A stretch of DNA of 64,000 bases from an uncultured Shewanella sp. (GCF_947497935.1 NZ_CANMIO010000007.1:204319-268318); one strand, 5' to 3'; positions 27,493 to 36,642 are shown, counted from the first letter of the stretch. The notes: a model not told the origin generated them from the sequence alone. Numbers and translations: made by a program.

Positions 27493-27668
27493 TATCTCTC
27501 TCTTATTTTAAGTAAACCTATCAAGGATAACTGCTTTTGCTCTGTAGGTATGTGAGTTGCTTCAAGAATGTATTGATTCGCTTTGCAGGCGCTATTGGTT
27601 TTTACTCGGCCTAAAACAGAAAAGATGTGATACAATTTTGTCTATCGAGTCGTCCCTGAATCTTAAAC

Positions 27669-28781
27669 ATGTTGAAATTCACTTTACGTTTTTTTGTCAT
27701 CTTTCCCTTTCTTGCGTGTCTATCGACATTTGTTAATGCAGCAGATGTCAACTCGCTTGATGAAAGTGCAGTATCTATTGAGTCCCGATCCACAGCCCTT
27801 AGAAGTCAAGGTATCAAACAGGCCTTCGAAGCTGTGATTATGAAAAACTCAGGAACTCAGGCTGCATTGACGAATCCGCTGATCCAGAAGCAGCTTAAGA
27901 ATGCGAGCTCATTAATGACTCAGTATGGTTATTATGAAGATGCTGGGGAGTTGTTTCTTAAAGTTAACTTTGATCATAAACGTATTATTCGCTTACTAAG
28001 GGAAGCGGGTCTACCCGTTTGGGGCACACAGCGGCCATTAACCTTAGTGTGGCTAGTCCTTGATGAAGATGGTGAGCGACAAATATTGAATGATGGGTCA
28101 TCATCTTCTAGTCGGAAGACCTTTGATTCTGAGTCATTGAGCCGAGGGGTACCGTTGTTGTTTCCTTTAATGGATCTTGATGATTCGATGAAGGTTGGAG
28201 TGAATGATATTCGTGGTCGTTTTACTGATAACGTCGCTAATGCTTCACTAAGATATCAGGCTAATTATTTCTTAATGGCGACTGTTGAGCCTCAAGGAGC
28301 AGTATACCATTATCAGATGGGGCTTTATCCTAGAGATAAAGATCCGCAAGCAATGCAGATGACATCACTTATTAATACCCGTGGTGAAACGGCTACAATA
28401 GAAGATGCCGTTACAGCTATGATTGCCGCGGCGAGTGAATATTATGTTAGCCAGTACGCGATTGCTGATTCGGGTGAGCGTAATACGACCAAGATTGCAT
28501 TTAGCGATGTGATCGATATTAAGCAACTTGTACTGATTGAGCGATACCTGGCTCAATTAAGTGCTATCAAGTCTGCAAGTATTGCTAGCATTAAAGGTCA
28601 GACTGTTGAGTTTAATTTAGCGTTATTTGGTAATGAGTCAGATCTTCACCGGTTGATGTCTCTCGACCCACAGGTTGGGACGGTAGAGTCAAATATTCAA
28701 CAAAACATGGGTTTTTCACCTGTTGAACCGATAGAAGCATCTCAGAAAGAGATACAGATCTATTATTGGAAAGGGCAATAG
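27669..28781 (+). CDS. DUF2066 family exported protein
   Basis: A 370-residue protein of unknown function with a signal peptide (hydrophobic segment 5-20, cleavage about VNA/AD). It has conserved LRSQGIKQAFEAVIMKNSGT and GLPVWGTQRPLTLVWLV segments seen in DUF2066 proteins of Shewanella and Vibrio. It precedes hda, which is the common arrangement. A strong hairpin without a T tract separates the two. Confidence 0.8.
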   Translation: MLKFTLRFFVIFPFLACLSTFVNAADVNSLDESAVSIESRSTALRSQGIKQAFEAVIMKNSGTQAALTNPLIQKQLKNASSLMTQYGYYEDAGELFLKVNFDHKRIIRLLREAGLPVWGTQRPLTLVWLVLDEDGERQILNDGSSSSSRKTFDSESLSRGVPLLFPLMDLDDSMKVGVNDIRGRFTDNVANASLRYQANYFLMATVEPQGAVYHYQMGLYPRDKDPQAMQMTSLINTRGETATIEDAVTAMIAAASEYYVSQYAIADSGERNTTKIAFSDVIDIKQLVLIERYLAQLSAIKSASIASIKGQTVEFNLALFGNESDLHRLMSLDPQVGTVESNIQQNMGFSPVEPIEASQKEIQIYYWKGQ

Positions 28782-28793
28782 CTCCCAATCGAG

Positions 28794-28819
28794 AGACACA
28801 CATGCTACCATGTGTGTCT
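28794..28819. repeat. Perfect 11-bp hairpin between the DUF2066 gene and hda
   Basis: AGACACACATG (28794-28804) and CATGTGTGTCT (28809-28819) pair perfectly around CTAC. No T run follows, so it may be a processing or attenuation structure or a rho-linked 3' end. Confidence 0.7.
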
Positions 28820-28854
28820 AATATAGAAATATAGCGTCATTGAGAAGTACCTGA

Positions 28855-29565
28855 GTGAAGTCAAACTCTCCTTTACAATTATCACTGCCAGTTCATCTAC
28901 CTGATGATGAAACCTTCAACAGTTATTATCCTGCTACGGGTAATGATGAGCTTATTCAAAGTTTACAAGATTGCGCAGAAGGCAAGTCGAATGGTGCTGT
29001 TTTTTTGTGGGGGCCTGAAAAATCAGGACGCACCCACCTTATGCACGCTGCATGTGCTCATGCTAACGATCTCGGTCGAAGTAGTTTCTATATTCCCCTT
29101 GGGATCCACGCGAGTATCTCTACTGCCTTATTAGAAGGCTTAGAAAAACTAGATTTAGTCTGTATCGATGATGTCGACGCAATTGCCGGTCATCCTTTGT
29201 GGGAAGAGGCGATATTTGACCTTTATAATCGAATTTCAGAGCAGAAAACCTGTTCGCTCGTTGTGAGTGCAAGTGTATCACCGAGTGATAGTGGTTTTTC
29301 ATTGCCAGATCTCGTCTCTCGTATGCAGTGGGGACTTAATTACCAGCTGCAGCCGATGGCTGATGCAGAAAAGCTTGCCGCATTACAACGCCGAGCAGCT
29401 ATGAGAGGCTTACAACTACCTGAAGATGTAGGACGTTTTCTACTGAATCGTTTGGCTCGAGATCTGAGAACCCTGTTTGATGTTTTAGATAGGCTAGATA
29501 AAGCCTCTATGGTTCACCAACGCAAATTGACGATTCCATTTATTAAAGAAATGCTTCGCCTATAA
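28855..29565 (+). CDS. hda: DnaA regulatory inactivator Hda
   Basis: An AAA+ protein that, bound to the sliding clamp, stimulates ATP hydrolysis by DnaA and prevents re-initiation. A clamp-binding motif QLSLP lies at residues 8-12. The Walker A region is LWGPEKSGRTHL (about 50-61), Walker B is VCIDDVDA, and the sensor/lid region RDLRTLFDVLDRLDKAS follows. Start GTG at 28855 gives the standard N terminus. 236 residues is the usual length. Confidence 0.94.
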   Translation: MKSNSPLQLSLPVHLPDDETFNSYYPATGNDELIQSLQDCAEGKSNGAVFLWGPEKSGRTHLMHAACAHANDLGRSSFYIPLGIHASISTALLEGLEKLDLVCIDDVDAIAGHPLWEEAIFDLYNRISEQKTCSLVVSASVSPSDSGFSLPDLVSRMQWGLNYQLQPMADAEKLAALQRRAAMRGLQLPEDVGRFLLNRLARDLRTLFDVLDRLDKASMVHQRKLTIPFIKEMLRL

Positions 29566-29592
29566 CTAACACTTATTTGCTCTGCAAAACAT

Positions 29593-29622
29593 AAAAGCCC
29601 AGATCGACTATCTGGGCTTTTA
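29593..29622. terminator. Terminator of hda
   Basis: AAAAGCCCAGAT (29593-29604) pairs with ATCTGGGCTTTT (29610-29621). The symmetric A and T runs would also serve the convergent lipoprotein gene. Confidence 0.9.
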
Positions 29623-29656
29623 TGTTTCTGTATGTCAGTCAGAGTTAACTATTCTC

Positions 29657-31591
29657 TTATTCGACTGGTTTTACATGCCTATCTCCACTTAACCGTAACT
29701 CTGGAGAAACAGTGACGCTAGGTGATATTGGGTTCAATTGGGATTTGACAGACGGGGACAGTGCAAGATTGTCTGACCAAGACTGTCCCTGTTTCATTGC
29801 AATCGGATCAGGCAAACTTCTGACGAGCGTTGCGCCGTTAAGTTCCGGCATAATCTGGTCGATGACAAATGCGGCTCGACTCTCCAATTTAGGGTCGCCA
29901 ATACGTCCACGTTGTCCCCAGTCCACACTGATGCTGCTGCCCGTTGGGTTTTCTGGCCTATCGGTAACCGCGACATCCCGTTGAATAGAGTATCTGTGAC
30001 TCATTAACGCTTCTTCAAATAACATTGCTGCGTCTTCTCTCCTCGTGGAGTAGGCGTAATAGTCAGAGGCTCTATCGGGAGAAAAGAAACCACTGATATC
30101 GGCTGCAGTGTAGTTTTTCTGTGTTTCGTTAGCCGTCGCACCTTTGAAACTGACCTCTGCTAAGTTAGCCATCTCTTGGCTGTTTAATGGATAGAAAGCC
30201 GTAAGTTGATCGGAAACAAGCTGCTTTTGGTCGCTACGGCGCAGGTAATCATCGAGCAGAGTAGGGCCAGATAAGCCTAGGTGTACACTTCTTGGAAAAA
30301 AGTCATTGGCGTGAGCCAGTTCATGATAAAGAAGTGAGGCTAAGTCTGGCATCATCTCCTGAGCCGTACGGTTGGTTCGTACACTTCTTGGCACAACATA
30401 AGAGGTATAATTGTTATTTTTCACGTAACGCCAAGGCATTAGAAAGTTTAACTCATTACCAAAACCACTGCGGTAATCAGGGGCTTCATTGATGGAGTCG
30501 CGCTCTTCAGCAAGTAACCATAGATCATTTGGATCTAAGTAAATTGCGCCTGTCACAACCCAGTAGAATGAGGGTCTTATATCATAGCTAATAACAACGG
30601 CAGTGACAGATTGTAAAAGGGTGGCAAAATCGCTATTCGGATCTAAATTTTCAAGTACGTACTCAAAGTTTTCTCCCATCCATTGATGAGAGACTAATAC
30701 TCTATCTAATATCGCTTGCTTGTCGATGTTAGCTTCTTGGCCAATTAATGGTAAGCGAGATATTGGGCATGCATCTTGGAGTTGATTTGAATATACGCAG
30801 GCCTGCAAGTCTTTCTTATAGGGAGAGTCAGCCTTATACGCAAAGGTTTTGGCAACGCTTTCATCAAAATAGCTAGAGGAAATGGCCTGCTCGTTTGTAA
30901 TTAACAGATGTACATCATCTGTGGTTGGCTGACCATTTATGACTGCCGAGACCCTAAGAATTGAAAGTGTATCTTCATCGACATTCGGTGCGGTGAACAA
31001 CGGCTTTTCTGGGCCGGTAATGTCTACATTAAGCGCTGGACCGCCAGCGACACACCAGCTGATTTGCGAAGGGCTATTTGTTTCTGGGGTGTCAACTCTA
31101 AAGCTAACAGAGTTTCCTTCAGTCACCTGATGATCTACACGGGTCGCAATTTGATCAGCACTACCTGCCTCGATGGTTAGTTCAATCGATTCAGTAAAAG
31201 ATGTTTGCTCACCATTAACCGTCAATTCAAATTCATAGTTACCAGGACTGTTCGCCGTAAATGCTAAAACTGGGCTTTTGCTACTTTTTAAAATGAGACT
31301 TGGGCCACTGAGCTGTTTCCAGTTAAAGCCATGGTCAGTGACATTGTTTCCTTTGAGGGTTGCAATGACTGCAGCAGGCTGGCCCACCTTATAATTAGAC
31401 TCAGTCAGAAGCACAAGGCCAGAGGGGGTTGTAGTTTGATCTAGCTGGGTTTCAGTGTCACACCGAGCTAAACCATCAGGTATAACAGGAGGAGTTATAT
31501 CACTTGAGCTGTCTGTCGAGCTGTCACTACTACCACCACATGCAGTGAGCCCAATAGCACCAATTAATATGTAGCTTAAGGAACGCTTCAT
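29657..31591 (-). CDS. Large lipoprotein with HExxH motif, function unknown
   Basis: A 644-residue protein starting at ATG 31591 with AAAGGAT upstream. The lipobox is LTACGGSS, followed by a Ser/Asp-rich linker. Two Ig/PKD-like beta segments occupy about 50-230 (GFNWKQLSGPSL, NSPGNYEFELTV). A region with LLYHELAHANDFF follows: HELAH at 423-427 matches the HExxH zinc-peptidase signature, and a later acidic EEALMSHRY could supply a ligand. I cannot assign a named family. It is likely an outer-membrane-anchored metallopeptidase-like protein; catalysis is not shown. Confidence 0.7.
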   Translation of the reverse strand: MKRSLSYILIGAIGLTACGGSSDSSTDSSSDITPPVIPDGLARCDTETQLDQTTTPSGLVLLTESNYKVGQPAAVIATLKGNNVTDHGFNWKQLSGPSLILKSSKSPVLAFTANSPGNYEFELTVNGEQTSFTESIELTIEAGSADQIATRVDHQVTEGNSVSFRVDTPETNSPSQISWCVAGGPALNVDITGPEKPLFTAPNVDEDTLSILRVSAVINGQPTTDDVHLLITNEQAISSSYFDESVAKTFAYKADSPYKKDLQACVYSNQLQDACPISRLPLIGQEANIDKQAILDRVLVSHQWMGENFEYVLENLDPNSDFATLLQSVTAVVISYDIRPSFYWVVTGAIYLDPNDLWLLAEERDSINEAPDYRSGFGNELNFLMPWRYVKNNNYTSYVVPRSVRTNRTAQEMMPDLASLLYHELAHANDFFPRSVHLGLSGPTLLDDYLRRSDQKQLVSDQLTAFYPLNSQEMANLAEVSFKGATANETQKNYTAADISGFFSPDRASDYYAYSTRREDAAMLFEEALMSHRYSIQRDVAVTDRPENPTGSSISVDWGQRGRIGDPKLESRAAFVIDQIMPELNGATLVRSLPDPIAMKQGQSWSDNLALSPSVKSQLNPISPSVTVSPELRLSGDRHVKPVE

Positions 31592-31713
31592 AGAATTATC
31601 CTTTGTTTTTATACTTTTTATAGGCTGGTATAGCAATATAGCACGAGATTTGTTAAGCAAACAAAGGGGAGTTTAATGGTATGTTAAGAATTATTGGGGC
31701 AAGGGGGAGTATA

Positions 31714-31749
31714 TAGAACGAAGACGGCATACAGATCGTCTTCGTTCTA
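31714..31749. repeat. Perfect 13-bp hairpin after the DUF2069 gene
   Basis: TAGAACGAAGACG (31714-31726) and CGTCTTCGTTCTA (31737-31749) pair with a 10-nt loop, six bases after the DUF2069 stop. The minus-strand side lacks a T tract, so it is a strong 3' structure rather than a textbook terminator. Confidence 0.7.
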
Positions 31750-31754
31750 GATGA

Positions 31755-32126
31755 TTAACGCTTCTTTTTCTTTAAACCCAGCCCAAGCTCTCGGCCGCGG
31801 ATCCGAGCATAGAAAGGGAAACCGACTAGTAGACTTGCAATAAGTAATGATTCAACAATCGCAAAGAGTGTGTCAGTTTCAGTTACATAAACCAGGGTAA
31901 GGGCATGCAACATGTAAAGACAAAGGATAAAACTGGCCCAAGCATAAGTGTACGGTTTGCCGGTTAAAATACCTTTGAGAGGAAGAAGTAGCGGCACAAT
32001 CCAAAGAAGGCTAAATAGCATCGAATATTCGCCAGTTGCCCCTTGGCGTATGAACCATGCCCCTAACAACATGACCAATGCCACATAACCTGTGCGGCAA
32101 AGCTTAAATAGGGTAGTCGAGTTCAT
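31755..32126 (-). CDS. DUF2069 family inner membrane protein
   Basis: A small membrane protein (123 residues from the ATG at 32126) with about four hydrophobic segments (YVALVMLLGAWF, MLFSLLWIVPLLLP, ASFILCLYMLHALTL, LLIASLLVGFPF) and a basic C-terminal tail GLKKKKR. Function unknown. GTGAG lies seven bases before this ATG; a GTG at 32138 directly after the yfgD stop could add four residues. Cotranscribed with yfgD. Confidence 0.8.
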   Translation of the reverse strand: MNSTTLFKLCRTGYVALVMLLGAWFIRQGATGEYSMLFSLLWIVPLLLPLKGILTGKPYTYAWASFILCLYMLHALTLVYVTETDTLFAIVESLLIASLLVGFPFYARIRGRELGLGLKKKKR

Positions 32127-32138
32127 TATTTGACTCAC

Positions 32139-32489
32139 TTATAAAATAGAAAGAACGTTTTCTGGTGGTCGCCCGATTGCAGCTTTATTGTTTGCTAATA
32201 CAATAGGGCGTTCAATAAGCTTTGGTGTATCAATCATTGCCTGAATTAACTGCGCGTCAGTTAACGTGGGATCACTCAGGCCCAGCTCATTATATTCAAC
32301 CTCTTTGGTGCGCATCATCTCTCTTGGCGCGAGATTTAATTTGGTTAAAATATCAGTGATATCGGCTATTGAAACTGGCGTCTTCAAATATTCAACGATA
32401 TGAATAGTACAGTTATTTTCTTCTAACAAGGCCAAGGTTTGGCGGCTTTTAGAACATTTTGGATTGTGATAAATAGTAGCGCTTGTCAT
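32139..32489 (-). CDS. yfgD: ArsC-family glutaredoxin-fold protein YfgD
   Basis: A 116-residue protein of the arsenate reductase fold. Cys12 in NPKCSKSRQT matches the catalytic Cys of ArsC, and RPIVLAN with Arg near residue 94 matches the substrate-binding segment. In E. coli yfgD adjoins yfgC (bepA), as here, and its reductase activity is not proven. It is upstream of the DUF2069 gene. A perfect CRP-consensus sequence lies 46 bases upstream. Confidence 0.9.
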   Translation of the reverse strand: MTSATIYHNPKCSKSRQTLALLEENNCTIHIVEYLKTPVSIADITDILTKLNLAPREMMRTKEVEYNELGLSDPTLTDAQLIQAMIDTPKLIERPIVLANNKAAIGRPPENVLSIL

Positions 32490-32513
32490 ATTCGATTTAT
32501 TGTTATTAAAGGT

Positions 32514-32550
32514 TGTGACTATGATACGTTATTTTGTGATCATAGTCACA
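32514..32550. promoter_or_regulatory. 12-bp inverted repeat containing a perfect CRP-consensus site, between bepA and yfgD
   Basis: TGTGACTATGAT (32514-32525) and ATCATAGTCACA (32539-32550) are perfect complements around 13 bases. The right arm with the preceding bases reads TGTGA-TCATAG-TCACA (32535-32550), the full cAMP-CRP consensus. It is 46 bases upstream of the yfgD start and just downstream of bepA. It could be a CRP operator for yfgD, or a 3' hairpin of bepA. Confidence 0.55.
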
Positions 32551-32562
32551 GTGAAACTGCTG

Positions 32563-34023
32563 TTATTGTAATTGTTCTAGCGCGCGATCTGCTTGCCTAA
32601 ACTGCCTGATCCGAGCTTCGATTCTCGCTAACTGTAGTGGATCACCTTTAGATTCTCGGTAAGCGAAATTTAATTGATCGATAGCAGTCTTATAATCGGC
32701 AATTAGCGCTAGAGATTCAGCCTTAACAAAGTACTCCATCGCCTTGTTACCGTTCTTTTTATAAGCCTCATTTAACAAGAAATAGGGTAACTGGTTTTGC
32801 TTATCGAGAAAGATAAGGTCTTCAAGTAGAGGGATGGCTTTGCTTACCTGATCATCTTCTATATAGACGTTGGCAAGATTGGTATTGACCACTTGAGATG
32901 TTGGCTTTAGCTGCTTTTGTGTTAATAGCAGTTCAATAGCCTCTTTCTGGGCGCCTCTTTGACTGAGAAGATCGGTTTTAGTATCGATAAAAAATAGGTT
33001 ATTAGGGCTCTTAGCTAAGAGCTCATCGATAATCTGTTCTGATTCGGCGAATTTCTTTAATCTAAATAGCGCCAAAGCCTTGCCATACTCTGCAGCACTC
33101 TTAAATGTATAACGATGATGCTTGAGTTGCTTATCAAAGATAGAAAGTGCAGCTTGCTCACTGTAGCCAGAAAATCTTACTTGAATTCGTGCCTTAGCAA
33201 GCTGGAAGTTTAGATTATCGGGTATTTGTCTGTGTGGATATTGCTCGGCACGTATTCGAGCCTCAGAAATACGTGATTCGGGTAATGGATGCGTTAGCAA
33301 CATTTGTGGCGGTTTAGTCGTGAATCGATATCGGGTCGCCAGTTTACCGAAAAAGTCAGAAGCACCATTGGGATCAAACCCTGCATCAACCATGACTTGC
33401 ATGCCAATACGATCGGCTTCTTTTTCATGAAGGCGGGTGTAGTTAATCTTCGACTGGGTAGCTAATGCCTGAGTCGTCGCTAATGCCGCCATACCTGCTT
33501 GGGGGGAGGCGATGGTTAACAGAATGGCTCCTAACATGCCAGCTATCGTTGCTGGAGAGGTCTTTTGTTGCGCTTCTATAGAACGGGCTAAGTGACGCTG
33601 GGTAACGTGGGTAATTTCGTGACCAAGAACAGAGGCTAATTCGCTTTCAGTGTCAGCATTAAGAAATAAACCAGTATGCACACCAACGTGACCGCCAAAG
33701 AATGCAAATGCGTTAATTTCATCATTTCTTAATAAGAAAAAGTAAAAAGGGGTTTTTACACCAGTAGCATGAGCAACTAGTTTATTACCTAATTCAGTGA
33801 GGTATTGATTTAAAACGGGATCGTTGAGCATAGGTGCTGAGCCACGGATCACCCGCATATAGGCATCACCTACTTCAGTTTCTTTTTCTAAACTGAATGT
33901 ATTAACAGCAGCAGTACCTAGGTCAGGTAAATCGTTATTGGCATAAGTAACAGCAGAGCTTGTGCATAAAATAAAAGACAGGGCTCCAGCGATAACGGAT
34001 TTTGAAAAAGTTAATTTACTCAA
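32563..34023 (-). CDS. bepA: Periplasmic metalloprotease and chaperone BepA
   Basis: An M48 zinc protease with C-terminal TPR repeats that assists LptD and BAM assembly and degrades misfolded outer-membrane proteins. The signal peptide ends about YAN (residue 29). The zinc site HEITH is at 135-139 and EKEAD (HEKEADRIG) gives the third ligand. TPR-type helices occupy about 300-480. The start is TTG at 34023 with AAGGA five bases upstream. Gene order with yfgD and perM resembles E. coli. Confidence 0.94.
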   Translation of the reverse strand: MSKLTFSKSVIAGALSFILCTSSAVTYANNDLPDLGTAAVNTFSLEKETEVGDAYMRVIRGSAPMLNDPVLNQYLTELGNKLVAHATGVKTPFYFFLLRNDEINAFAFFGGHVGVHTGLFLNADTESELASVLGHEITHVTQRHLARSIEAQQKTSPATIAGMLGAILLTIASPQAGMAALATTQALATQSKINYTRLHEKEADRIGMQVMVDAGFDPNGASDFFGKLATRYRFTTKPPQMLLTHPLPESRISEARIRAEQYPHRQIPDNLNFQLAKARIQVRFSGYSEQAALSIFDKQLKHHRYTFKSAAEYGKALALFRLKKFAESEQIIDELLAKSPNNLFFIDTKTDLLSQRGAQKEAIELLLTQKQLKPTSQVVNTNLANVYIEDDQVSKAIPLLEDLIFLDKQNQLPYFLLNEAYKKNGNKAMEYFVKAESLALIADYKTAIDQLNFAYRESKGDPLQLARIEARIRQFRQADRALEQLQ

Positions 34024-34134
34024 GCGGATCCTTAAATTGGGCTATGCTTCTGTTATTGTCAAACCATAATGCTTGCTTGTGGTTTGCGTTGCTTATTAGG
34101 ATAATAGCCTTAGATTGGTTATAGCAAGTTCATT

Positions 34135-34350
34135 ATGATTATTATTGATTTAACACAATATCGTTGTCCGTTGCCGTTAGTTAAAGTCAAACTTGCACTC
34201 AAGCAGCTGGCTGTGGGCGAACGCATTCGTGTTGTCTTATCTGACCCCGGCTCTAGGCAAGATGTTCCCCGTTATCTAAAAAAAGCGGGTTTTTGTCATA
34301 AAGTGTTTGAAGATAATGACACCATCATGTCGATAACCGTGACTAAGTAA
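34135..34350 (+). CDS. TusA-like sulfurtransferase domain protein
   Basis: A 71-residue SirA/TusA-fold protein. The CPLP motif (Cys11 in YRCPLPLVKVK) is the family sulfur-accepting cysteine. TusA proper acts in tRNA thio-modification; this copy next to perM may belong to a paralogous YedF/YeeD-type group. Divergent from bepA. It may be cotranscribed with perM, 89 bases away. Confidence 0.85.
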   Translation: MIIIDLTQYRCPLPLVKVKLALKQLAVGERIRVVLSDPGSRQDVPRYLKKAGFCHKVFEDNDTIMSITVTK

Positions 34351-34439
34351 AAGAGACTTTATACAGTTTTACATTGTGTGAGATATTATTTTAACGATGG
34401 CTGCAGTAGGTGATTTGGTCATCAAGCTAGGGAGTATGA

Positions 34440-35549
34440 ATGTTATCTGTTTTAAGCCGTTGGTATAAAGAACGTTTTAGTGATCCACAAGCTGTTACCT
34501 TAATGCTTATCTTAATGGGCTTAGCCCTCGCAATATACTTTGCTGGTGGCTTATTAGCACCGTTATTGATCGCACTAGTGCTGGCATTCTTATTGGAGTG
34601 GCCCGTAGCTCAAATGGCTCGAATAGGGATCAACCGCACCACAGCCGCCTCGTTAGTTCTTGTCCTATTCATCGGTTTAATGCTGTTAATTAGTTTTGGT
34701 CTAGTACCGAGTGTTTGGCGTCAGGGAATGAGCTTGATGGCCGATCTACCCAGTATGATCGACAAAGGACTTAACACCGCTCAACTTTATATTAATAAAT
34801 ACCCCCAGTTTGTGAATCCAAGTCAGCTAGATACCATGGTTGCAGAGCTTAAGAAGATGTTAGATACCCAACATCTACTCGATATAGGTAAACAACTCTT
34901 AGGGTACTCGGCCTCGTTATTGGTGCTAATGGTTTACGTGATCCTCATTCCCTTATTAGTTTTTTTCTTTTTAAAAGATAAAGATCAATTAATTAAAGGC
35001 AGTAAGCGGTTCTTTCCAACCAATCGAGATTTAGCCCGTAAAGTATGGAATGAGATGCATCAACAGATCTTTAATTATATCCGCGGGAAAATTATCGAGA
35101 TTGTAATCATAGGTGTGGCTAGCTATATCTTCTTTGCTTTAATGGACTTACGTTATGCGGCATTGTTGGGGGTGTTAACTGGGTTTTCAGTGTTAATCCC
35201 CTATGTTGGTGCGACACTTGTGACACTGCCTATCGCACTAGTGGCATTTGTTCAGTGGGGCTTTAGTCCAGAATTTGGTTACCTTATGGTGGGTTACGGT
35301 ATCATCCAAGCATTAGATGGTAATGTGCTAGTGCCTCTCTTATTCTCTGATGCGGTCGATCTGCACCCTGTATTTATTATTGCAGCAGTGTTGATATTTG
35401 GCGGTTTATGGGGGGTATGGGGAGTCTTTTTTGCGATTCCGTTAGCCTCATTAGTTAAGGCCGTTATCAATGCTTGGCCTGTACCAAATAATGTTGATGA
35501 ACCGGCAGTTGAAGTGTCAGGGAAAAAAGCCTTACCCGATGTACAATAG
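34440..35549 (+). CDS. perM: AI-2E family transporter, PerM-like permease
   Basis: A 369-residue inner-membrane protein with about eight hydrophobic segments, among them LMLILMGLALAIYFAGGLLAP and LGVLTGFSVLIPYVGATL, with the IPYVG motif of the AI-2E transporter (PerM/YhhT) superfamily. The substrate is not known. AGGGAG precedes the ATG by five bases. E. coli perM lies next to bepA, as here. Confidence 0.9.
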   Translation: MLSVLSRWYKERFSDPQAVTLMLILMGLALAIYFAGGLLAPLLIALVLAFLLEWPVAQMARIGINRTTAASLVLVLFIGLMLLISFGLVPSVWRQGMSLMADLPSMIDKGLNTAQLYINKYPQFVNPSQLDTMVAELKKMLDTQHLLDIGKQLLGYSASLLVLMVYVILIPLLVFFFLKDKDQLIKGSKRFFPTNRDLARKVWNEMHQQIFNYIRGKIIEIVIIGVASYIFFALMDLRYAALLGVLTGFSVLIPYVGATLVTLPIALVAFVQWGFSPEFGYLMVGYGIIQALDGNVLVPLLFSDAVDLHPVFIIAAVLIFGGLWGVWGVFFAIPLASLVKAVINAWPVPNNVDEPAVEVSGKKALPDVQ

Positions 35550-35569
35550 GCTAGATTCAACCAATTAAT

Positions 35570-35592
35570 AAGGGGCTGGTGCCCCTTTTTTG
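35570..35592 (+). terminator. Terminator of perM
   Basis: AAGGGGC (35570-35576) pairs with GCCCCTT (35581-35587) around TGGT, followed by T residues. Confidence 0.85.
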
Positions 35593-35621
35593 AGTCTTTT
35601 TATCCTGCGTTTAAACTCGAC

Positions 35622-36512
35622 TTAAGCGTATAACTGTTCTTTGGCGCTCATCGCTAATGCACGATAAATAATGCTGGTTTGTTTGGCCTTAATGTTCCAG
35701 TGTTGCCAATACAGGGGGACCTGCATCCTTTTGTGAGGAAAGATTTCTACTAGCTCACCCGAATCTAACAATGGCTTGGCTTGTAAATGGGCGACTAAGC
35801 CGTAGCCTAATCCCATTTTTATTGCTTCAAGAAAACTCTCGGAAGAGGGGATTTTATGCTCCCGCCAACTTTTGTCGTTAATATCAAAGTAAAAACTGAG
35901 AAATTTATCATGCAGCTTGTCTTTGGTTGAGAACACTACTGCGGGCGCATGAGTAATGTCATCTAAGGGCACGTCAGAACTAAAATATTGCTCAATAAAC
36001 TCGGGCGTCGCTACACACTGGTATTCCATATTACCTAGGAACTCACTACTGCAGCCTGACAGCGCAAGTTGTGTGGTTGTGACACAGCCTACAGCTTCAC
36101 CATTTTTGAGTAGATGGTGGGTATAAGCTTCATCATCGACAATCAGTTCTAGTAACCATTTTTGCTGCTTAAATATCTGGGTTAAGGCTGGTAAAAACCA
36201 CGTAGCTAGGCTATCTGCATTGACTGCAATCTTAACGATTGTAGGAAGAGAAGGGTCATCAACATCCATTTCAGAGCGTAGCTCGCTTTCAAGTAACTGA
36301 ACTTGTGCATAATGTCTCAGAAGACGCTTGCCCGTTTCAGTAGGTCTGACAGGGTTCGATCTCACTAATAGCGCCTGACCAACCTTATCTTCTAGTTGCT
36401 TAATTCTTTGAGAAACCGCCGATTGGCTGATATATAGATGTTGAGCAGCCTTATCAAACCCGCCTTGAGACACAACAATGGACAGAGCTTTAAGGTGAGC
36501 GTAGTCAAACAT
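35622..36512 (-). CDS. argP: LysR-family regulator ArgP
   Basis: A 296-residue LysR-type activator, called ArgP (IciA) in E. coli, where it drives argO for arginine export. The N-terminal winged helix (LSIVVSQGGFDKAAQHLYISQSAVSQRIKQLE) is the typical HTH; the rest is the effector domain. It is divergent from a LysE-type exporter, the exact target arrangement. The shared 130-bp intergenic region is AT-rich with several T-rich half-sites that I cannot resolve. Confidence 0.92.
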   Translation of the reverse strand: MFDYAHLKALSIVVSQGGFDKAAQHLYISQSAVSQRIKQLEDKVGQALLVRSNPVRPTETGKRLLRHYAQVQLLESELRSEMDVDDPSLPTIVKIAVNADSLATWFLPALTQIFKQQKWLLELIVDDEAYTHHLLKNGEAVGCVTTTQLALSGCSSEFLGNMEYQCVATPEFIEQYFSSDVPLDDITHAPAVVFSTKDKLHDKFLSFYFDINDKSWREHKIPSSESFLEAIKMGLGYGLVAHLQAKPLLDSGELVEIFPHKRMQVPLYWQHWNIKAKQTSIIYRALAMSAKEQLYA

Positions 36513-36642
36513 CTTTGCTCCTAGTCATAAAAATATATCGTGATAAGTTTTACTTATACATTATTAAATTAATTAGTTGTACTTATTTTTGGTAGCGAAT
36601 TATCCTTGCGCCATCGAAATTAAGCTTGTTTTTGAGGCAACT

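Noticed and set aside
27611..27793. 60-codon minus-strand frame antisense to the start of the DUF2066 gene
   Set aside because: It overlaps the signal peptide region of a convincing gene and has no independent support.
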